A stretch of DNA of 64,000 nt from Hanleya hanleyi (GCA_036873755.1 JAVTVY010033683.1:62001-126000); one strand, 5' to 3'; numbered from the stretch's first letter, positions 45,006-57,730 are shown. The notes: a model not told the origin generated them from the letters alone. Numbers and translations: made by a program.

Positions 45006-45778
45006 TTTCTTCGTTTTTTCCTTTTTCTCCCATCTTCATCATTTTGGACTTAAGTGAAATAAAGACAGCGAATCCCTAACGCACATAATCCCTGATTTTA
45101 TTATAATTCGTCAATAGAATTGCACACAAACAACTCCACACACAGTCAGTATATTTGAATATTCTGACGATCCAGCAGAGCAAAAAATTATTTGTTACAC
45201 GTGTATAATTTCGTATTAGGGCAGCGGAAAGTTGAAACTATGAATTGAAAAGTTATAAGGTTAAACTTGTCTTATATCAAGGCCTTTATTAAGGAAATGA
45301 CCCTCAACAAGTGGTGACGCTTGCTTTCCCAATTGATTATGCATGTGCCAATATGTTCCAATGGTAACCGTATGAGAATATGAACCAGAATTTCCCATTT
45401 GACTGACCTCGCCTGCCTGACAAAGAGTTGGGGAATACATGAGCATTACGTCACAATTTACCGGCCGACTCGGAGCGAGACAATAGAGCAGCAGAGAGCG
45501 ACTCTGAAGGGGAAAATATCCATCTCCTTTTGAGGGAGGACAAGGCTTTTTGGGAAATTCGGCATATGTCTTATTTGGCAGTCATGATAAGTGAAATTAT
45601 AGCGAATATTTGGGATCCGAGGTTTGACTTTATTGTTTGCCGGGCTTCGAGTTAGCTTAAACGTTTAGTGGGATGCCAATTACCCCTTGTCCCTTCCTTT
45701 CGTCCACGTCTCCGTGAAGAAGCCTGAATATTATATAGATGTTCCGATCATAATGTATTATTGTTGTTAATCACCAAG
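45006..45778. other. Intron-like sequence upstream of the collagen-like exon
   Basis: No Gly-X-Y exon or other upstream exon of the short-chain collagen gene was found here or further left. Confidence 0.4.
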
Positions 45779-46259
45779 AATTGCCGGCGGCTCTCACTAC
45801 TCGCACAGCGGTGGTGGCTCTAACTACCTGTGTCTCCTCAAGAACCCGCAGTTTAACAAGACCACGAACGGTCTGCAGGGATGCGGATCCTACATCTACG
45901 GCGCCGAGTACGAACTCTGCAAGAGTAACGACCCTCTCTCCAGCGAATATCTTCTCCACGACAACGACGTGCCATGCGCAGTGTGCGAGGCTCCTCGCCC
46001 AATGAAATTGATGGTCCCCGCGAAACAGGAATGCCCCACAGGATGGACAGAGGAATACCAGGGCTACCTTATGACCGGTCATCACGCCCACCAAAGAACG
46101 GAATACGTCTGCGTGGATGAGGCACCTAAAGGGGACATAAATGGCCACGAGAACAAGAACGGCGCCCTTATGTACATCGTTGAGGCTGTGTGCGGGTCTC
46201 TCCCATGTCCGAACTACGTCGAGGGTTATAAAATTACATGTGTCGTCTGCACAAAGTAA
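45779..46259 (+). CDS. Short-chain collagen C4-like protein, terminal exon
   Basis: The exon opens after AATCACCAAG; one base completes a split codon, then the frame reads IAGGSHYSHSGGGSNYLCL and runs to TAA (46257-46259). Conserved signatures of the family are clear: GGSHYSH, GGGSNYLCL, NDVPCAVCE, CPTGWTEEYQGYLM, YVCVDEAP, NGALMYIVEAVCGSLPCPNY, TCVVCTK. About 159 residues hold ten cysteines, as in the non-collagenous C-terminal domain of these secreted proteins, known from sponges and expanded in molluscs. Role: extracellular matrix or secreted recognition, inferred from family. No Gly-X-Y exons were found upstream in the window, so the gene may have a long first intron or this may be a gene fragment. 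The 3' end has AATAAA at 46437. Confidence 0.88.
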
Positions 46260-46289
46260 AATATAAAACCACCATAGAATCCTCAAGGT

Positions 46290-46335
46290 AGAGTTACTTC
46301 CCTTGTTACATAGCTATAAGAAGGGAAGTAACTCT
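46290..46335 (+). repeat. Hairpin in the 3' UTR
   Basis: AGAGTTACTTCCCTT (46290-46304) and its perfect inverse (46321-46335) around a 16-base loop, 30 bases after the collagen-like stop. Confidence 0.8.
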
Positions 46336-46436
46336 TTATGGTACCTCTAATTTTCCCTAGATTGTTCACCTCAATACAACTGTTTGAACCTATAACTTCA
46401 TAAAACTGATCGGCTCTATGTCTGCAGGTTTTAACC

Positions 46437-46442
46437 AATAAA
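46437..46442 (+). terminator. Poly(A) signal of the collagen-like gene
   Basis: AATAAA 178 bases after the stop codon, a usual 3' UTR length for this small-protein family. Confidence 0.6.
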
Positions 46443-46469
46443 ATTGCCAACTGGCTGTGTCAAATACTT

Positions 46470-47100
46470 TTCTTATCGGTGTGTTCATCTGGCCACTTAG
46501 ACAACACCAACCTCCAAAAAGAGTTGTCTCCCATTATATCAGATGTGGCTTTGTTGGAGGTTGAAACAGCAGATGGCAGCATGAAGGTTATAATTCACGA
46601 CAATGGTTTGCATTCCATCCAATCTCACTTTCGGCTCTTGCTGTATGACGCATTTTACTAGCCTCACTGTATATACCGATAACAATCTGCTAACGGACGG
46701 TCTGATTGGCTAAATTCGAATCATGCCCTCCACAAGAGGCGCTCTGATTGGTTACTCTATATTTTGAGCGAGGATAGCCCTTAGATATCATATTGTACAA
46801 ATTGGAGCTGGCCTATTCAGGCTAGTATGCGCCCGCACTTTCACTGAGGGAAAACCTCACAATCGGTAAGCGCCCGTTCGCAGACCCAGAGGAAGTGGCT
46901 AGCATTATACCTCCAAAATCGAGTGCGCCCTTTTTGGGACTTCAGCCCATTCTACACAGGCAAGTTTTCAATATTTTCATGCCAAGGAAAAAGTGCTCTT
47001 GTAGAAAGGAATACGAAGCTGCGCATCTGACCCCCCACCCGCCTCTGGTTGCCAGCCATCCATAATGTATTCAATTTGAACCATACTACTTTGAAGGAAC
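46470..47100. other. Intergenic
   Basis: The frame at 46479-46661 (+) has no recognised domain. Otherwise nothing seen. Confidence 0.35.
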
Positions 47101-47104
47101 ACCA

Positions 47105-47175
47105 AGGTTGGTTGGTTGAAGTTTAACGTCGCACCTAACCTTATTGGTCACACGGCGACGATGACCCAAACAAAC
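47105..47175 (-). mobile_element. SINE tail fragment
   Basis: GTTGGTTGAAGTTTAACGTCGC is the reverse complement of the GCGACGTTAAAC motif found at the ends of the SINEs in this window. Confidence 0.5.
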
Positions 47176-47319
47176 ATACCCTAGCAAAACCCCAACCCCA
47201 ACAAAAACCTAAAAACCAAAAGTACAAAAAAAAATTGAATTTCGAATTTTGAAAATTAGGCTCTACAGACACTGATCAAAATGGACCCTCAGAGAGCCTA
47301 ATCTGTTTGGTACTTTAAT

Positions 47320-48640
47320 CTACCTCCTGTGCCAGCCAAACATGGTACAAACCATGCTGCCCTAAGCTGGAGGGCAGCAGTTAAGTGACTAATATACAGA
47401 TTATTAAACATTTTGCAATCAGAAATGGCCGCAAAGGTTCCCGTCCAATCAGACAAACCGGCAGTCAATACTTGTCTCTTGATGTATCCATGATGTATAC
47501 CAAACATCATACTGAACATTTGAACAGTATCAAAGGATATATAGATCATCAATGATTGTACAGAAATTGAAAATGGTTGCCAGGATTTCCATCCAATCAG
47601 AGAAAACAGTTCTGTCATTCATTTTTAGTCACTTGATGTATTGATGACGTATACAAAGTCTTGCATCAAACACTTGAACAGTACCAGAGGTACAGATTTT
47701 GCATAAATTAAATATGGTAATCGAGTTTTCCGCCTATTCAGAGAAACTGGTTGTCATTAATTGTTAGTTTCTTGATGTATTGATGATTTATAGTTTCATA
47801 CAAAGCACTAAAATGGTATGAGATATAGATCATTAATGATTTTGCATAAATTAAAAATGGTCGCCAAGATTTCCGTCCAATCAGAGAAACCAGTTCTGTC
47901 ATTCATTGTAAGTCTCTTGATACATCGATGATGTATATTCCAAATTTTACATCCAGCACTTGAACGGTATCAAAGATAGAGATCATTAATGATTTTGCAT
48001 GAATTAAAGATGGCCGCCTATCCTTCCTGCCACTCAAAGGAACTGATGTGGTTATTCATTGCAATTGTCTTGATACTTCGATGCTGTGTACCAAGTTTCG
48101 TATAGAACGCTTAAATGGTATCAGATATATACATCATTAAAGATTTTGCATAAATTAAAGATGGCCATCAAGATTTCCGCCCAATCAGAGGAACCAGTTC
48201 TGTCATTCATCATAAGTCTCTTGATGCATCTATGATGTTTACCAATTTTTACATCGAGCACATGAACGGTATCAGAGATAGAGATCATTAATGATTTTGC
48301 ATAAATTAAAGATGGCCGGCCATCCTTCCCGCCACTCAGAGGAACTGATGTGGTTATTTATTGCAAGTCTCTTGATACATCGATGCTGTATACCAAGTTT
48401 CGTACAGAACACTTAAATGTTATCAGAGAAATACATCATTAAAGATTCTGCATCAATTAAAGATGGCCGCCAAGGTTTTTACCCATTCAGGGTAACTGGT
48501 TTGGTCATTCCTTTAAACTTTCTTGATGAATCGATGATCTATGCCAAGTTTCACACTGAACAGCGAAATGGTTTCCTAGATGCACACGATTAATGGTTTC
48601 GCATAAATCAAAGATGGTCGCCAAAGTTTCCATCCAATCG
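47320..48640. repeat. ~151-bp degenerate tandem
   Basis: GATTTTGCATAAATTAAAGA followed by TGGCCGCC recurs near 47696, 47838, 47990, 48142, 48293, 48447 and 48597. Units include TCCAATCAGAG and TCTTGATGNATCGATGATGT. Eight or so diverged copies. Confidence 0.85.
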
Positions 48641-48689
48641 GGTCCAGATTCAATAGGGGTCATGAGCATATGGATGCGCACGGCAAGTT

Positions 48690-48835
48690 TGGTGTGTCTA
48701 GGGTAAGTCGTTCTAAAGATATCTTGGCAACGAGAAAGCTGCGACGGACAGACGGACGCTCCGACAGACGGACGGACGGACGTACATGACGACGACAATA
48801 CCCTTCGGCCAAATTTTGACCAAGGGATAAAAAGT
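48690..48835. repeat. GACGGACGG-rich dispersed repeat end
   Basis: ACGGACAGACGGACG...GACGGACGGACGGACGTACA and GACGACAATACCCTTCGGCC. This type of element is common in mollusc genomes. It adjoins the 151-bp array as its right edge. Confidence 0.6.
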
Positions 48836-48839
48836 GACA

Positions 48840-49789
48840 ACTTTTCCTCGTCACTTCCCACTTGTTCAAAAGCGGGTCGTGCTAGCTTTTGCTTGACAAA
48901 TGAACAAGGGATCAAGGAAACTGTGCCGTGTGGAAAGCCAACGAGAAAATTTGCCACTTATTTTATGCGCGCGCGTCTTCCATGCCGCTGGTCAACTTCC
49001 GGTATTCCTTTAAAGTGAAAGCAAACATGTAGTTTCTCGATTCACTCGACAGCTGGACTTCCGTCGTTCATGGCAGTGCCGGACCCACGACGAGGAAAGC
49101 TGCCATGGTGGCTTATCTACATGGACACGTCACTTATCCAGACTTGGCAAGGAAAAATTGTCAAGGAAAACTTGCACGTGTAATACGGGCTTTACTGAAA
49201 AACGTCCTCGGAAAACCAGTTAGTGTACGACCATGACAAGTGCACAATGGTCTTAATCCGGGCGAATCATCATATACCATAGTCAATATTTGATTCAAAT
49301 CTTCCTGTTAGCAAAATGACGTCGACAGATATATAACTGAAAGGCATCAAACGCCGTCAGTAGTTATATATAGTTAACTCGTATTCTGATGCAAATCATT
49401 AATAAACCATGACCGAAGATGAAACCAATGTAATACTTGCATGATTTTTGCAAGAAAAGGCATTAGACATTTATATGAATATTCATCAGCTGTGACGTAG
49501 ACCAATCGAAATCGAGGTGTTGTGATTGACATTAAACCGTTGGTGGCGGTGTGCAAGGAAAGAATGTCACAGGAAACGATGTCCGTTTCATATCTTTTTC
49601 TCTAGAAAAATATGTCTTACCTGAGTTGCAAATCAGGAAAGAATGGCCTAGCTAGGTTATTAGATATTTTTCCTACCTGACATTCTTTCCTTTTACCGGT
49701 ATCATGAGTATGCGGTTTTTTTAACTGACGTATATATTACCGTATTGGACCATTGACCAACCATGTAGCTACAGAAGCTCTTGCTTAGT
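48840..49789. other. Intergenic, no gene supported
   Basis: A short inverted pair GGAAAGAATGTCA (49558) / TGACATTCTTTCC (49679) and a TATATAACT..AGTTATATA pair near 49330-49375. No exon recognised. Confidence 0.4.
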
Positions 49790-50812
49790 CACAACTGTTT
49801 ATATAGATAATACCTGCGGTTGATAGTCACAGATCGCGCGTATGGATCTCCGTGTCCAATTTCCAAACAGCGCATGTCAGCTGAACGACTATCGTCTTTC
49901 TCTCAAGCCCTGCCCGCAATTGAAATATTGTTAACAAGCTCTCAGCGTAGAGATCACTCCGCCAATACAAACATTCTATCACCGTAATAACCTCATTAAT
50001 TCATTAACAAAATATCTCCGAAAATCTGTTCATTAATAACCTACACTGATTTTCACTGCTAACGAGTTTATGTTATTGATTTTTATTTGTGTTTCGCATG
50101 AATATAGTCCATGCGTATGGACTGACGTAGTGTGTGATGCAGTGGATGCTATTACTGACGGTGTAGGGGCGAAGGCTTGTCAGGCGATCGTCTGTCGACT
50201 GTATAGCATTGTCGCTGAACGCAAATCAAAGCGCCGTATTCTAATTAATTGTTGTAGATATGCTAAAGGTGCATGTTGTTATGACAGCCTTTCTGTCATT
50301 TCAGGTTAGTTAGCTAATAAAACAATGTACCTGCTGTTTGTCATTCACTAATCTCTTCCCCTACATCGCTGTACTGTTTGGAAGGTCCCCTTTTCAAATC
50401 GAGAATTGATCAATCGAAACATCAGTTTCGCCAGTAGACTGTTTCATCCAGCTCCGGAGACTGTATTGGACCCCTGTTATGAGGATGCTCCGTGTCGTAT
50501 AAACCGTACCGTATAAATATTTATCCTGATGCTCCTTACCCATTATTCCATTTTACGACAGCGACCCCAACATACATGCACAACACGGCGTCCACCGTAA
50601 TTTGGGGGAGTTGAAGTCGCTGTGAAAACGGCTCGTGTACAGCTAACCACCGGCACTGGAAACGTTAATAAAAGCGACCAGCGTCGATGATAAGGAGTTA
50701 GCTTCCAGAAAATAACCGGTAAGGAGCATCAGGTTAAATATTTATACGCGGAGATCCATACTCGCGATCTGTGACTATCAACCGCAAGCATTATTGATAG
50801 GAACAGTTGTGG
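49790..50812. mobile_element. ~1.0 kb element with ~66-bp inverted ends
   Basis: 49790-49855 and 50747-50812 are inverse copies (GCGGTTGATAGTCACAGATC in the left, inverted in the right). The right third contains a further inverted pair (50524-50539 with 50718-50733; CTGATGCTCCTTACC). The right half matches 38.57-38.80 kb, so the family is dispersed. A small cysteine-rich frame lies inside. Confidence 0.75.
50070..50309 (+). CDS. Small cysteine-rich frame inside the 1.0 kb element
   Basis: 79 codons starting MLLIFICVS (short hydrophobic start) with eight further cysteines (for example CDAVDAITDGVGAKACQAIV, and a CC pair repeated later). A donor-like CAG|GTTAGT lies at the end. It could be a secreted peptide or an internal exon with acceptor near 50109. 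No family recognised, and chance cannot be excluded. Confidence 0.2.
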   Translation: MLLIFICVSHEYSPCVWTDVVCDAVDAITDGVGAKACQAIVCRLYSIVAERKSKRRILINCCRYAKGACCYDSLSVISG

Positions 50813-51660
50813 ATACTGTTGCTTGATAAAAGCTAACACACACTATTGTGAGATGCATAAGACGTACGTGTATTTTTATTTCAGCAAAAGGAAAATAAAG
50901 CAAAATTCTATAAAATATAGATTACATAGATTTAAGCGAAGAATAAGGATGTGTATTGGTCGTTACTAAAATGGAGCAATAAGAATCAATTTCTACTGTA
51001 TAATTGTATGATGCTACTGATTGGTCTAAAGCGAATGCAGTGATTTCGTCGTGCCATTTGTTGAATGTTCGTGCCGGTTCGGGTATCTTCTGACGTCTAT
51101 CCAACGGGGGGGAGAGCGGGATTGGGAGTCGTGCGTGCCATCACCCTGTCACAAGCCGCTATGGCTCTTTCCAAACCGGGATATGCTTGACGGAACAAGG
51201 TATGGCGAATGTAAAATCCAAATGTTCCCTGAAAATAGAAAAGTATTCCTCATAAATAGATAGATGAAATGCTCTGAGTTTTACTAACTGATTCGCAAGA
51301 AATGGAATCACATAGCATATTAATATCCTGACACATAATGGACCAGGCCCATGAGGATATTGTATACATGTACCTGCAGACTGGCACCGAGAGCATTGTC
51401 AGCAGAATCATTCGATATTGTATCGTCTTGCCCGATTTTGGTATGAAAATGCACATTCTAACCCCAAAAAGTATAATAACACAATATATAATTTGTCTTC
51501 AATATATACTTCAAAACATTAAATGTGATGGAGAATTAATCCAAACTTAATTTGAAAACTAGGCCCATAGGATTATAGAGGGAACTATTTTGTGGGAGGG
51601 ACCATTCAATCATAAATATTTTGTTTATGGTGTAGTAATAGTATAGTATAGCATACATTT
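50813..51660. other. Intergenic
   Basis: No gene recognised; short frames only. Confidence 0.4.
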
Positions 51661-52690
51661 ATTTTTACCATAAAGGGCCATAACTAAATAATTGAATGAA
51701 GTTTTATCAAAGCTGACTGGAAACACCTACATGATACTAAGCATCTAATGTAAAAATTTCAAACTTCTTTGCCAATTTTTACGGGAGACATAGCTCAAAT
51801 GGTAAAGGCTATGACTCTGTAGAACATCATCGAAACGGCTAGAACAACTGATAGTGCACACCTGCAACATACTACGCATCTTCGAATAAAATTTCAAAGA
51901 TGTCCATCAAATAATAATCGAGATATACATCGGAAAAGAATATATTTATGTTGACAATGATTGGCCATAACTCTAGGGGAACGCGGGTAAAAAGACGATG
52001 TACGCCTACAACCACAAAGCATTTACTACGGAAATTTTAAACTTTTTCGCTCATTTTCAAGGGAGACAGAGTCTAGACAAGAATGTACTATAGCATACAT
52101 TGATGTCGACGATAACGATAAGGGTCATAACTCAGTGGAATATAATTGAAATGGCTGAAACTGCACATCTGCAAGGTACTATAAGCATCTTCCATGTAAG
52201 TTTCGAAGTTGTCCATCAAATAGTAACAGAGATATGGACCGGATAAGAATATATTGATGTCGGCGATAAAGGGCCATAACACTGGGGAAATCATCGAAAC
52301 GGGTAAAACACTGACACTGCACATCAGCATGGTAAGATAAGCCTCTTCCATGTAAGTTTCGAAGTTGTCCATCAAATAGTAACAGAGATATGGACCGGAT
52401 AATAATATATTGATGTCGGCGATAAAGGGCCATAACTCTGGGGAAATCATGCATCGAAACGGGTAAAACACTGACACTGCACATCAGCATGGTAAAATAA
52501 GCCTCTTCCATGTAAGTTTCGAAGTTGTCCATCAAATAGTAACAGAGATATGGACCGGATAAGAATATATTGATGTCGGCGATAAAGGGCCATAACTCTG
52601 GGGAAATCAACGAAACGGGTAAAACACTGACACTACACATCAGCATGGTAAGAAAGCCTCTTCCATGTAAGTTTGAAGTTATCCATGAAC
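51660..52690. repeat. ~155-bp tandem, three sharp and several decayed units
   Basis: TGATGTCGGCGATAAAGGGC recurs at about 52256, 52411 and 52571 (spacing 155-160), with CATGTAAGTTTCGAAGTTGT in each unit. Diverged units extend left to about 51660. The minus-strand frames across it are repeat translations. Confidence 0.88.
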
Positions 52691-53194
52691 CGACCCTGGT
52701 ATCGTCCGGGTTGGCCATACAACTGGACAGACGGGGGTGGGCATACTAATAAAATAGCCTATGTGAACTGCTATCGAAATTGGCAATATTTTTTTACGAT
52801 GAAATTATTCAAATGTGTTACAATTAGGTCTACAATTAAAAAAAACCCTCCACCTTCGTTCCACTCTCCTCATCTTTGAATAACAAATATTTAGGACATA
52901 ACCATAAGTCCAGTTCAGTCAAATTACAAATACCCGTATAATTGCGAGACTATTTTGATTATTTTATCTATTATCTCAATGAAAATGAGAAGATAACAAA
53001 CAAGTTTCGTCGATCGTGTTTCGACAATAAGCCTGCGTTATTACAACGCCGTATATCTAAAGGTTCCCCTGTACCACGAATTTCCTACCACACTGATTCT
53101 AAACAGAGTTAAGCAGAACCTTTATCATTTATATTCGCTCACATACTAGACATTAAAAGTTCAAAACGACTAACAGACCCGATATGATCAAGAA
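52691..53194. other. Intergenic
   Basis: Nothing recognised. Confidence 0.4.
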
Positions 53195-53323
53195 GTAGGG
53201 CATCGTTAGATTCTTGGTATGTGCTTTAGAATAGGTTAACCAGAAGACTATTCTGTGAAGTCATGTGACGCAGTCAGTATGTCGGCACCTCTTCCCACTT
53301 CCCTTATATGTGTTGTAATTACA
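53195..53323 (-). repeat. Inverted fragment of the 508-bp unit
   Basis: It matches the first ~128 bases of the unit at 39648 in reverse (ends TTATATGTGTTGTAATTACA). A solitary piece 11.5 kb from the array. Confidence 0.9.
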
Positions 53324-54058
53324 GTGTAAGAAAATAGTTGAAACTTGAACAAATGCATTTCTATTCCGCATCGGATATAGGATAGAGGAGTACTTCGGTT
53401 AACTCGAGTGTAAATCAATCTTGGATATTTTCCACAACTATACTGCGGATCTCTGGATAGATCCTCAAAAATGGCATATTGAATGACCTGGTTCGGTTCA
53501 TTGGGGATTTATCCCAACAAGTATAGTGTTGAAAGAAATTTCTCAGTTGGCTTACAATACAATATATTGTACGCTCTGGAGACGTTTGTTTTGGATATAA
53601 GCGACACTCCCACAGACCGCCTGTTGTTACTTTATATGGCATCAATGACCTTTGTGCCAGAGGGCATGAATCATAATGACGTCTCCCTATGTAATTTTTG
53701 CAGAGTTAACTATTGATTTTTGACAACCTCCAAAGTAGACGACTAATTAAAATGGACAGACTTTAGTGATCACCAGCGGAACGCTTTAATAACTGAGTAA
53801 CACTGGATCTTATGGATTTTGAATAACAGCATCTTAAACTAGTATATTTGTGAAAAATCTTTTTGGGGTGAAAACAACACACTTTTTTCTCTGTAAACAT
53901 ATAACGCCAATCTAGAGCCAAAAGCAAATTTACACGGTTTATGGGTCATGTTGTTGCTGTTGTTGTTGTCCAAAGATGGTTTTGGTTCTAGATTGGCTTC
54001 ATGACTTCTGGCTTCAAAGAGAAAATGTGCTGCTTTCACTTCGACACAGATTAACCAT
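53324..54058. other. Intergenic; unplaced frame and small inverted repeat
   Basis: The frame 53483-53716 (+) has no domain I recognise. GCCAATCTAGAGCCAAAA (about 53906) is inverted at 53980-53997 with one mismatch. Confidence 0.3.
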
Positions 54059-54059
54059 T

Positions 54060-56215
54060 CACAAACCCTTCATTACCCATTTCATTCATTAACCCTTCAT
54101 AAACCCTGCATTAGCCCTTCGTAAAACCTTCATAAACCCTTCATTACACCTTCATAAGCTTTCATAAACCCTTCATTAACACTTCATAAACACTTCATAA
54201 ACCCTTCGTTAACCCTTCATTGACCCTTCATAAACCTTTCATTTACCCCTTCATAACCCTTGATTAATCCTACATTAAACCTTCGTTAACCCTTCGTAAA
54301 CACTTCATAAACCCTTCATTAACCCTTCATAAACCCTACATTAGCCCTTCATAGCCCTTCATAAAGCCTTCATTAACCCTTCATAAACCCCTCATTTACC
54401 CCTCATAAACCCTTCATTAACACTTCATAAACACTTCATAAACCCTTCGTTACCCCTTCATTGACCCTTCATAAACCTTTCATTTACCCCTTCATAACCC
54501 TTGATTAACCCTACATTAAACCTTCGTTAACCCTTCGTAAACACTTCATAAACCCTTCATAAACCCTTCATTAACCCTTCATAAACCCTACATTAGCCCT
54601 TCATAAAGCCTTCATTAACCCTTCATAAATCCCTCATTTACCCCTCATAAACCCTTCATTAACCCTTCATAAACCCTACATTAGCCCTTCGTAGCCCTTC
54701 ATAAAGCCTTCATTAACCCTTCATAAACCCCTCATAAACCCTTCATTAACCCTTCATAAAGCCTTCATAAAGCCTTCATTAACCCTTCATAAACCCTTCA
54801 TAAACCCCTCATTTACCCCTCATAAACCCTTCATTAACCCTTCATAAACCCTACATTAGTCCTTCATAGCCCTTCATAAAGCCTTCATTAACCCTTCATA
54901 AACCCTTCATAAACCCCTCATTTACCCCTCATAAACCCTTCATTAACCCTTCATAAACCCTACATTAGCCCTTCATAGCCCTTCATTAACCCTTCATAAA
55001 CCCCTCATTTACCCCTCATAAACCCTTCATTAACCCTTCATAAAGCCTTCATTAACCCTTCATAAACCCTTCATAAACCCCTCATTTACCCCTCATAAAC
55101 CCCTCATTAACCCTTCATAAACCCCTCATTTACCCCTCATAACCCCTTCATTAACTCTTCATAAACCCTTCATAAACCCTTCATAAACCCCTCATTTACC
55201 CCTCATAAACCCCTCATTTACCCCTCATAAAGCCTTCATTACCCTTCATAAACCCTACATTAGCCCTTCATAAAGCCTTCATTAACCCTTCATAAACCAT
55301 TCATAAACCCCTCATTTATCCCTCATAAACCCTTCATTAACCCTTCATAAACCCTACATTAGCCCTTCATAGCCCTTCGTAAAGCCTTCATTAACCCTTC
55401 ATAAACCCCTCACCAACCCCTCATTTACCCCTCATAAACCCTTCATTAACCCTTCATAAACCCTACATTAGCCCTTCATAGCCCTTCATAAAGCCTTCAT
55501 TAACCCTTCATAAACCCTTCATAAACCCCTCATTTACCCCTCATTAACCCTTCATAAAGCCTTCATTAACCCTTCATAAACCCTTCATAAACCCCTCATT
55601 TACCCCTCATAAACCCTTCATTAACCCTTCATAAAGCCTTCATTAACCCTTCATTAACCCTTCATAAACCCCTCATTTACCCCTCATAAAACCTTCATAA
55701 AGCCTTCATTAACCCTTCATAAACCCCTCATTTACCCCTCACAAACCCTTCATAAACCCCTCATTTACCCCTCACAAACCCTTCATTAACCCTTCATAAA
55801 CCCCTCATCTACCCCTCACAAACCCTTCATTAACCCTTCATAAACCCCTCATTTACCCCTCACAAACCCTTCATTAACCCTTCATAAACCCTTCATAAAC
55901 ACCTCATTTACCGCTCACAAACCCCTCATTTACCCTTCACAAACCCTTCATTAACCCTTCCTTTGCCCTTCATAGAACCTTCATTACCCCCTTCATAACC
56001 ATTTATCAACCCTTTATAAACTTTCATAAACCCTTCACTAAACCTTCAAATACACTTCATTAACCCATCATAAACCCTTCATTAACCCTTCATAACCCTT
56101 CATTAACCCTTCATACCCTTCATTAACCCTTTATAAACCCTATATTAACCCTTCAAAATCCTTCATTAACACTTCGCAAACCGCTCATTAACCCTTCGTA
56201 AACCGTTCTCTTAAA
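54060..56215 (+). repeat. 2.15 kb array of 11-bp AACCCTTCATA/T units
   Basis: About 190 units alternating AACCCTTCATA, AACCCTTCATT, AACCCCTCATTT and AACCCTACATTAG. Higher-order runs of ~100-150 bp are themselves repeated. Each unit contains AACCCT. Units decay at both borders. Confidence 0.93.
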
Positions 56216-56818
56216 ATTTATCTCATTTGGCCCGTCAGTGACATATTTCAGCACTTGGTAAGGTGTTTGCATTGTGTTTACAGTTACATCCTTGTACAAT
56301 CTCAAACGCCCACTAAAGTGACGTGATACTTACGTGCATGCATGCGTCAGAGAGTAGAGGACGAAGGAGATCTTGACACTGCGGCGAGCATTCAACCCCC
56401 CTTGCAGTGTCACATGTGGTGTTCATTGCTGGGTTCGTTGATACATCGATTCCAAGACTCGACACTCTCAAGAAGTCACAGCCTCTCTGATTGACGGCTG
56501 CAATAAATCAAAGTTGCATTATTTCGAATTCTATATTTCCCACAAGCCGAACAAAGACCATATTCTCGCTCAAATAAAAAGCAATTTTTCTTGGGACACT
56601 CCGCACTCCGAATGTGACGCGTCAATACAGCTGATTATTGTTAATCCAAAACCTCCGAAAACCTGCAACGGTCAACTGCATAAAAATTATGAATTTATGT
56701 TTGGTCAAGAAGCCCTCGCTAGCAACTTTTGGAATATTCTACAAAGATGTTTTCGTTGTAAGAAAAATGTGACACGTCAATACCAATCATATAAGCCTTT
56801 CAAATAATCAAACTTCTT
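56216..56818. other. Intergenic with an unplaced frame
   Basis: The frame 56514-56807 (+) encodes 97 residues without known domains. I do not call it a gene. Confidence 0.3.
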
Positions 56819-56879
56819 GTATTATTATTATTATTATTATTATGTAAACCCGTATTGGACGAGACGCCAATACGGGTTT
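56819..56879. repeat. (ATT)n run and 13-bp perfect hairpin
   Basis: ATT repeats to 56843, then AAACCCGTATTGG (56846-56858) and its exact inverse (56867-56879) around an 8-base loop. Confidence 0.85.
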
Positions 56880-57479
56880 TCATCACAACATGGACGAGTA
56901 CAATACCAGTCCATATTGTACGAAGCACTGTATAATGACCTATTTATTATACAGGTCATCGAAATATTAAACTAAATTATTTATTATTGAGTTGTTACAA
57001 TATAGTTTTGTTAGATTAAACAACATAACATTAAGATATTCAACTATAACAAAAATTCTACTACAGGACCCCTAAATTCCTAGAATGCAATAGACTCCAA
57101 ATCTGTAATTCTGCAAATATCATGTTAATCTATTATCAGTCTCTACTTTACGAACTTCATTTGAGACAAATTTGACTGACTGGGTAATGTAACTTTGACT
57201 TTAGATAAATAATGATATTTAAGATATTTCCTAGATGATCGAGCGAGAAAATAGGGTTTTCAACTTTTTGTAGCTTCATTTTGGCGCCTTTAAAAGAGTT
57301 AACTCCCTTAGAAAGCGTACAATATGAATTCAATACGGCATTTTGGGATCCAATATGACTGGGTATTGTACGGTCACGTGGTGCGATTGAAATGAATTGA
57401 TTGGATCAAAGGACATAGCTGTATAATAATATGTATTATGTGAAATATAAATTTGTGTTCATGTATCATATCTTTGCTG

Positions 57480-57730
57480 CAAGAGGAACTCGTGGTTCTC
57501 TGCTAGATAATCCAGGATTTCGACCGTTAACTTAAGTTATCAATTCGAAAACCTAGGTTCTCGGTTTGATATCAACTGTGATTTGTCTGATGTAGAAACT
57601 CGAGGTTATGGAAAGAGAAACTCGGGGTTGTCTGGTAGATAACCTGGGTTTTCGACCGTTAACTCAAGTTTCCGATTCGAAAAACATGGTTTCGCTTTGA
57701 ATAACTTAAGTTATCTGCAAACATACGTTA
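57480..57730. repeat. Two diverged direct repeats, ~148 bp apart
   Basis: AACTCGTGGTTCTCTGCTAG... and AACTCGGGGTTGTCTGGTAG..., both followed by TTTCGACCGTTAACT. Confidence 0.7.

Noticed and set aside
52088..52718. Minus-strand 129- and 179-codon frames with FIADINILLSGPYLC text
   Set aside because: They repeat with the 155-bp tandem unit.
53483..53716. 77-codon frame as a gene
   Set aside because: No family recognised; both strands are open over the same stretch.
54060..56215. True telomere
   Set aside because: The unit is 11 bp, not TTAGGG, and single-copy sequence continues on both sides.
56514..56807. 97-codon frame as a gene
   Set aside because: No recognisable family, and neighbouring exons or signals are lacking.
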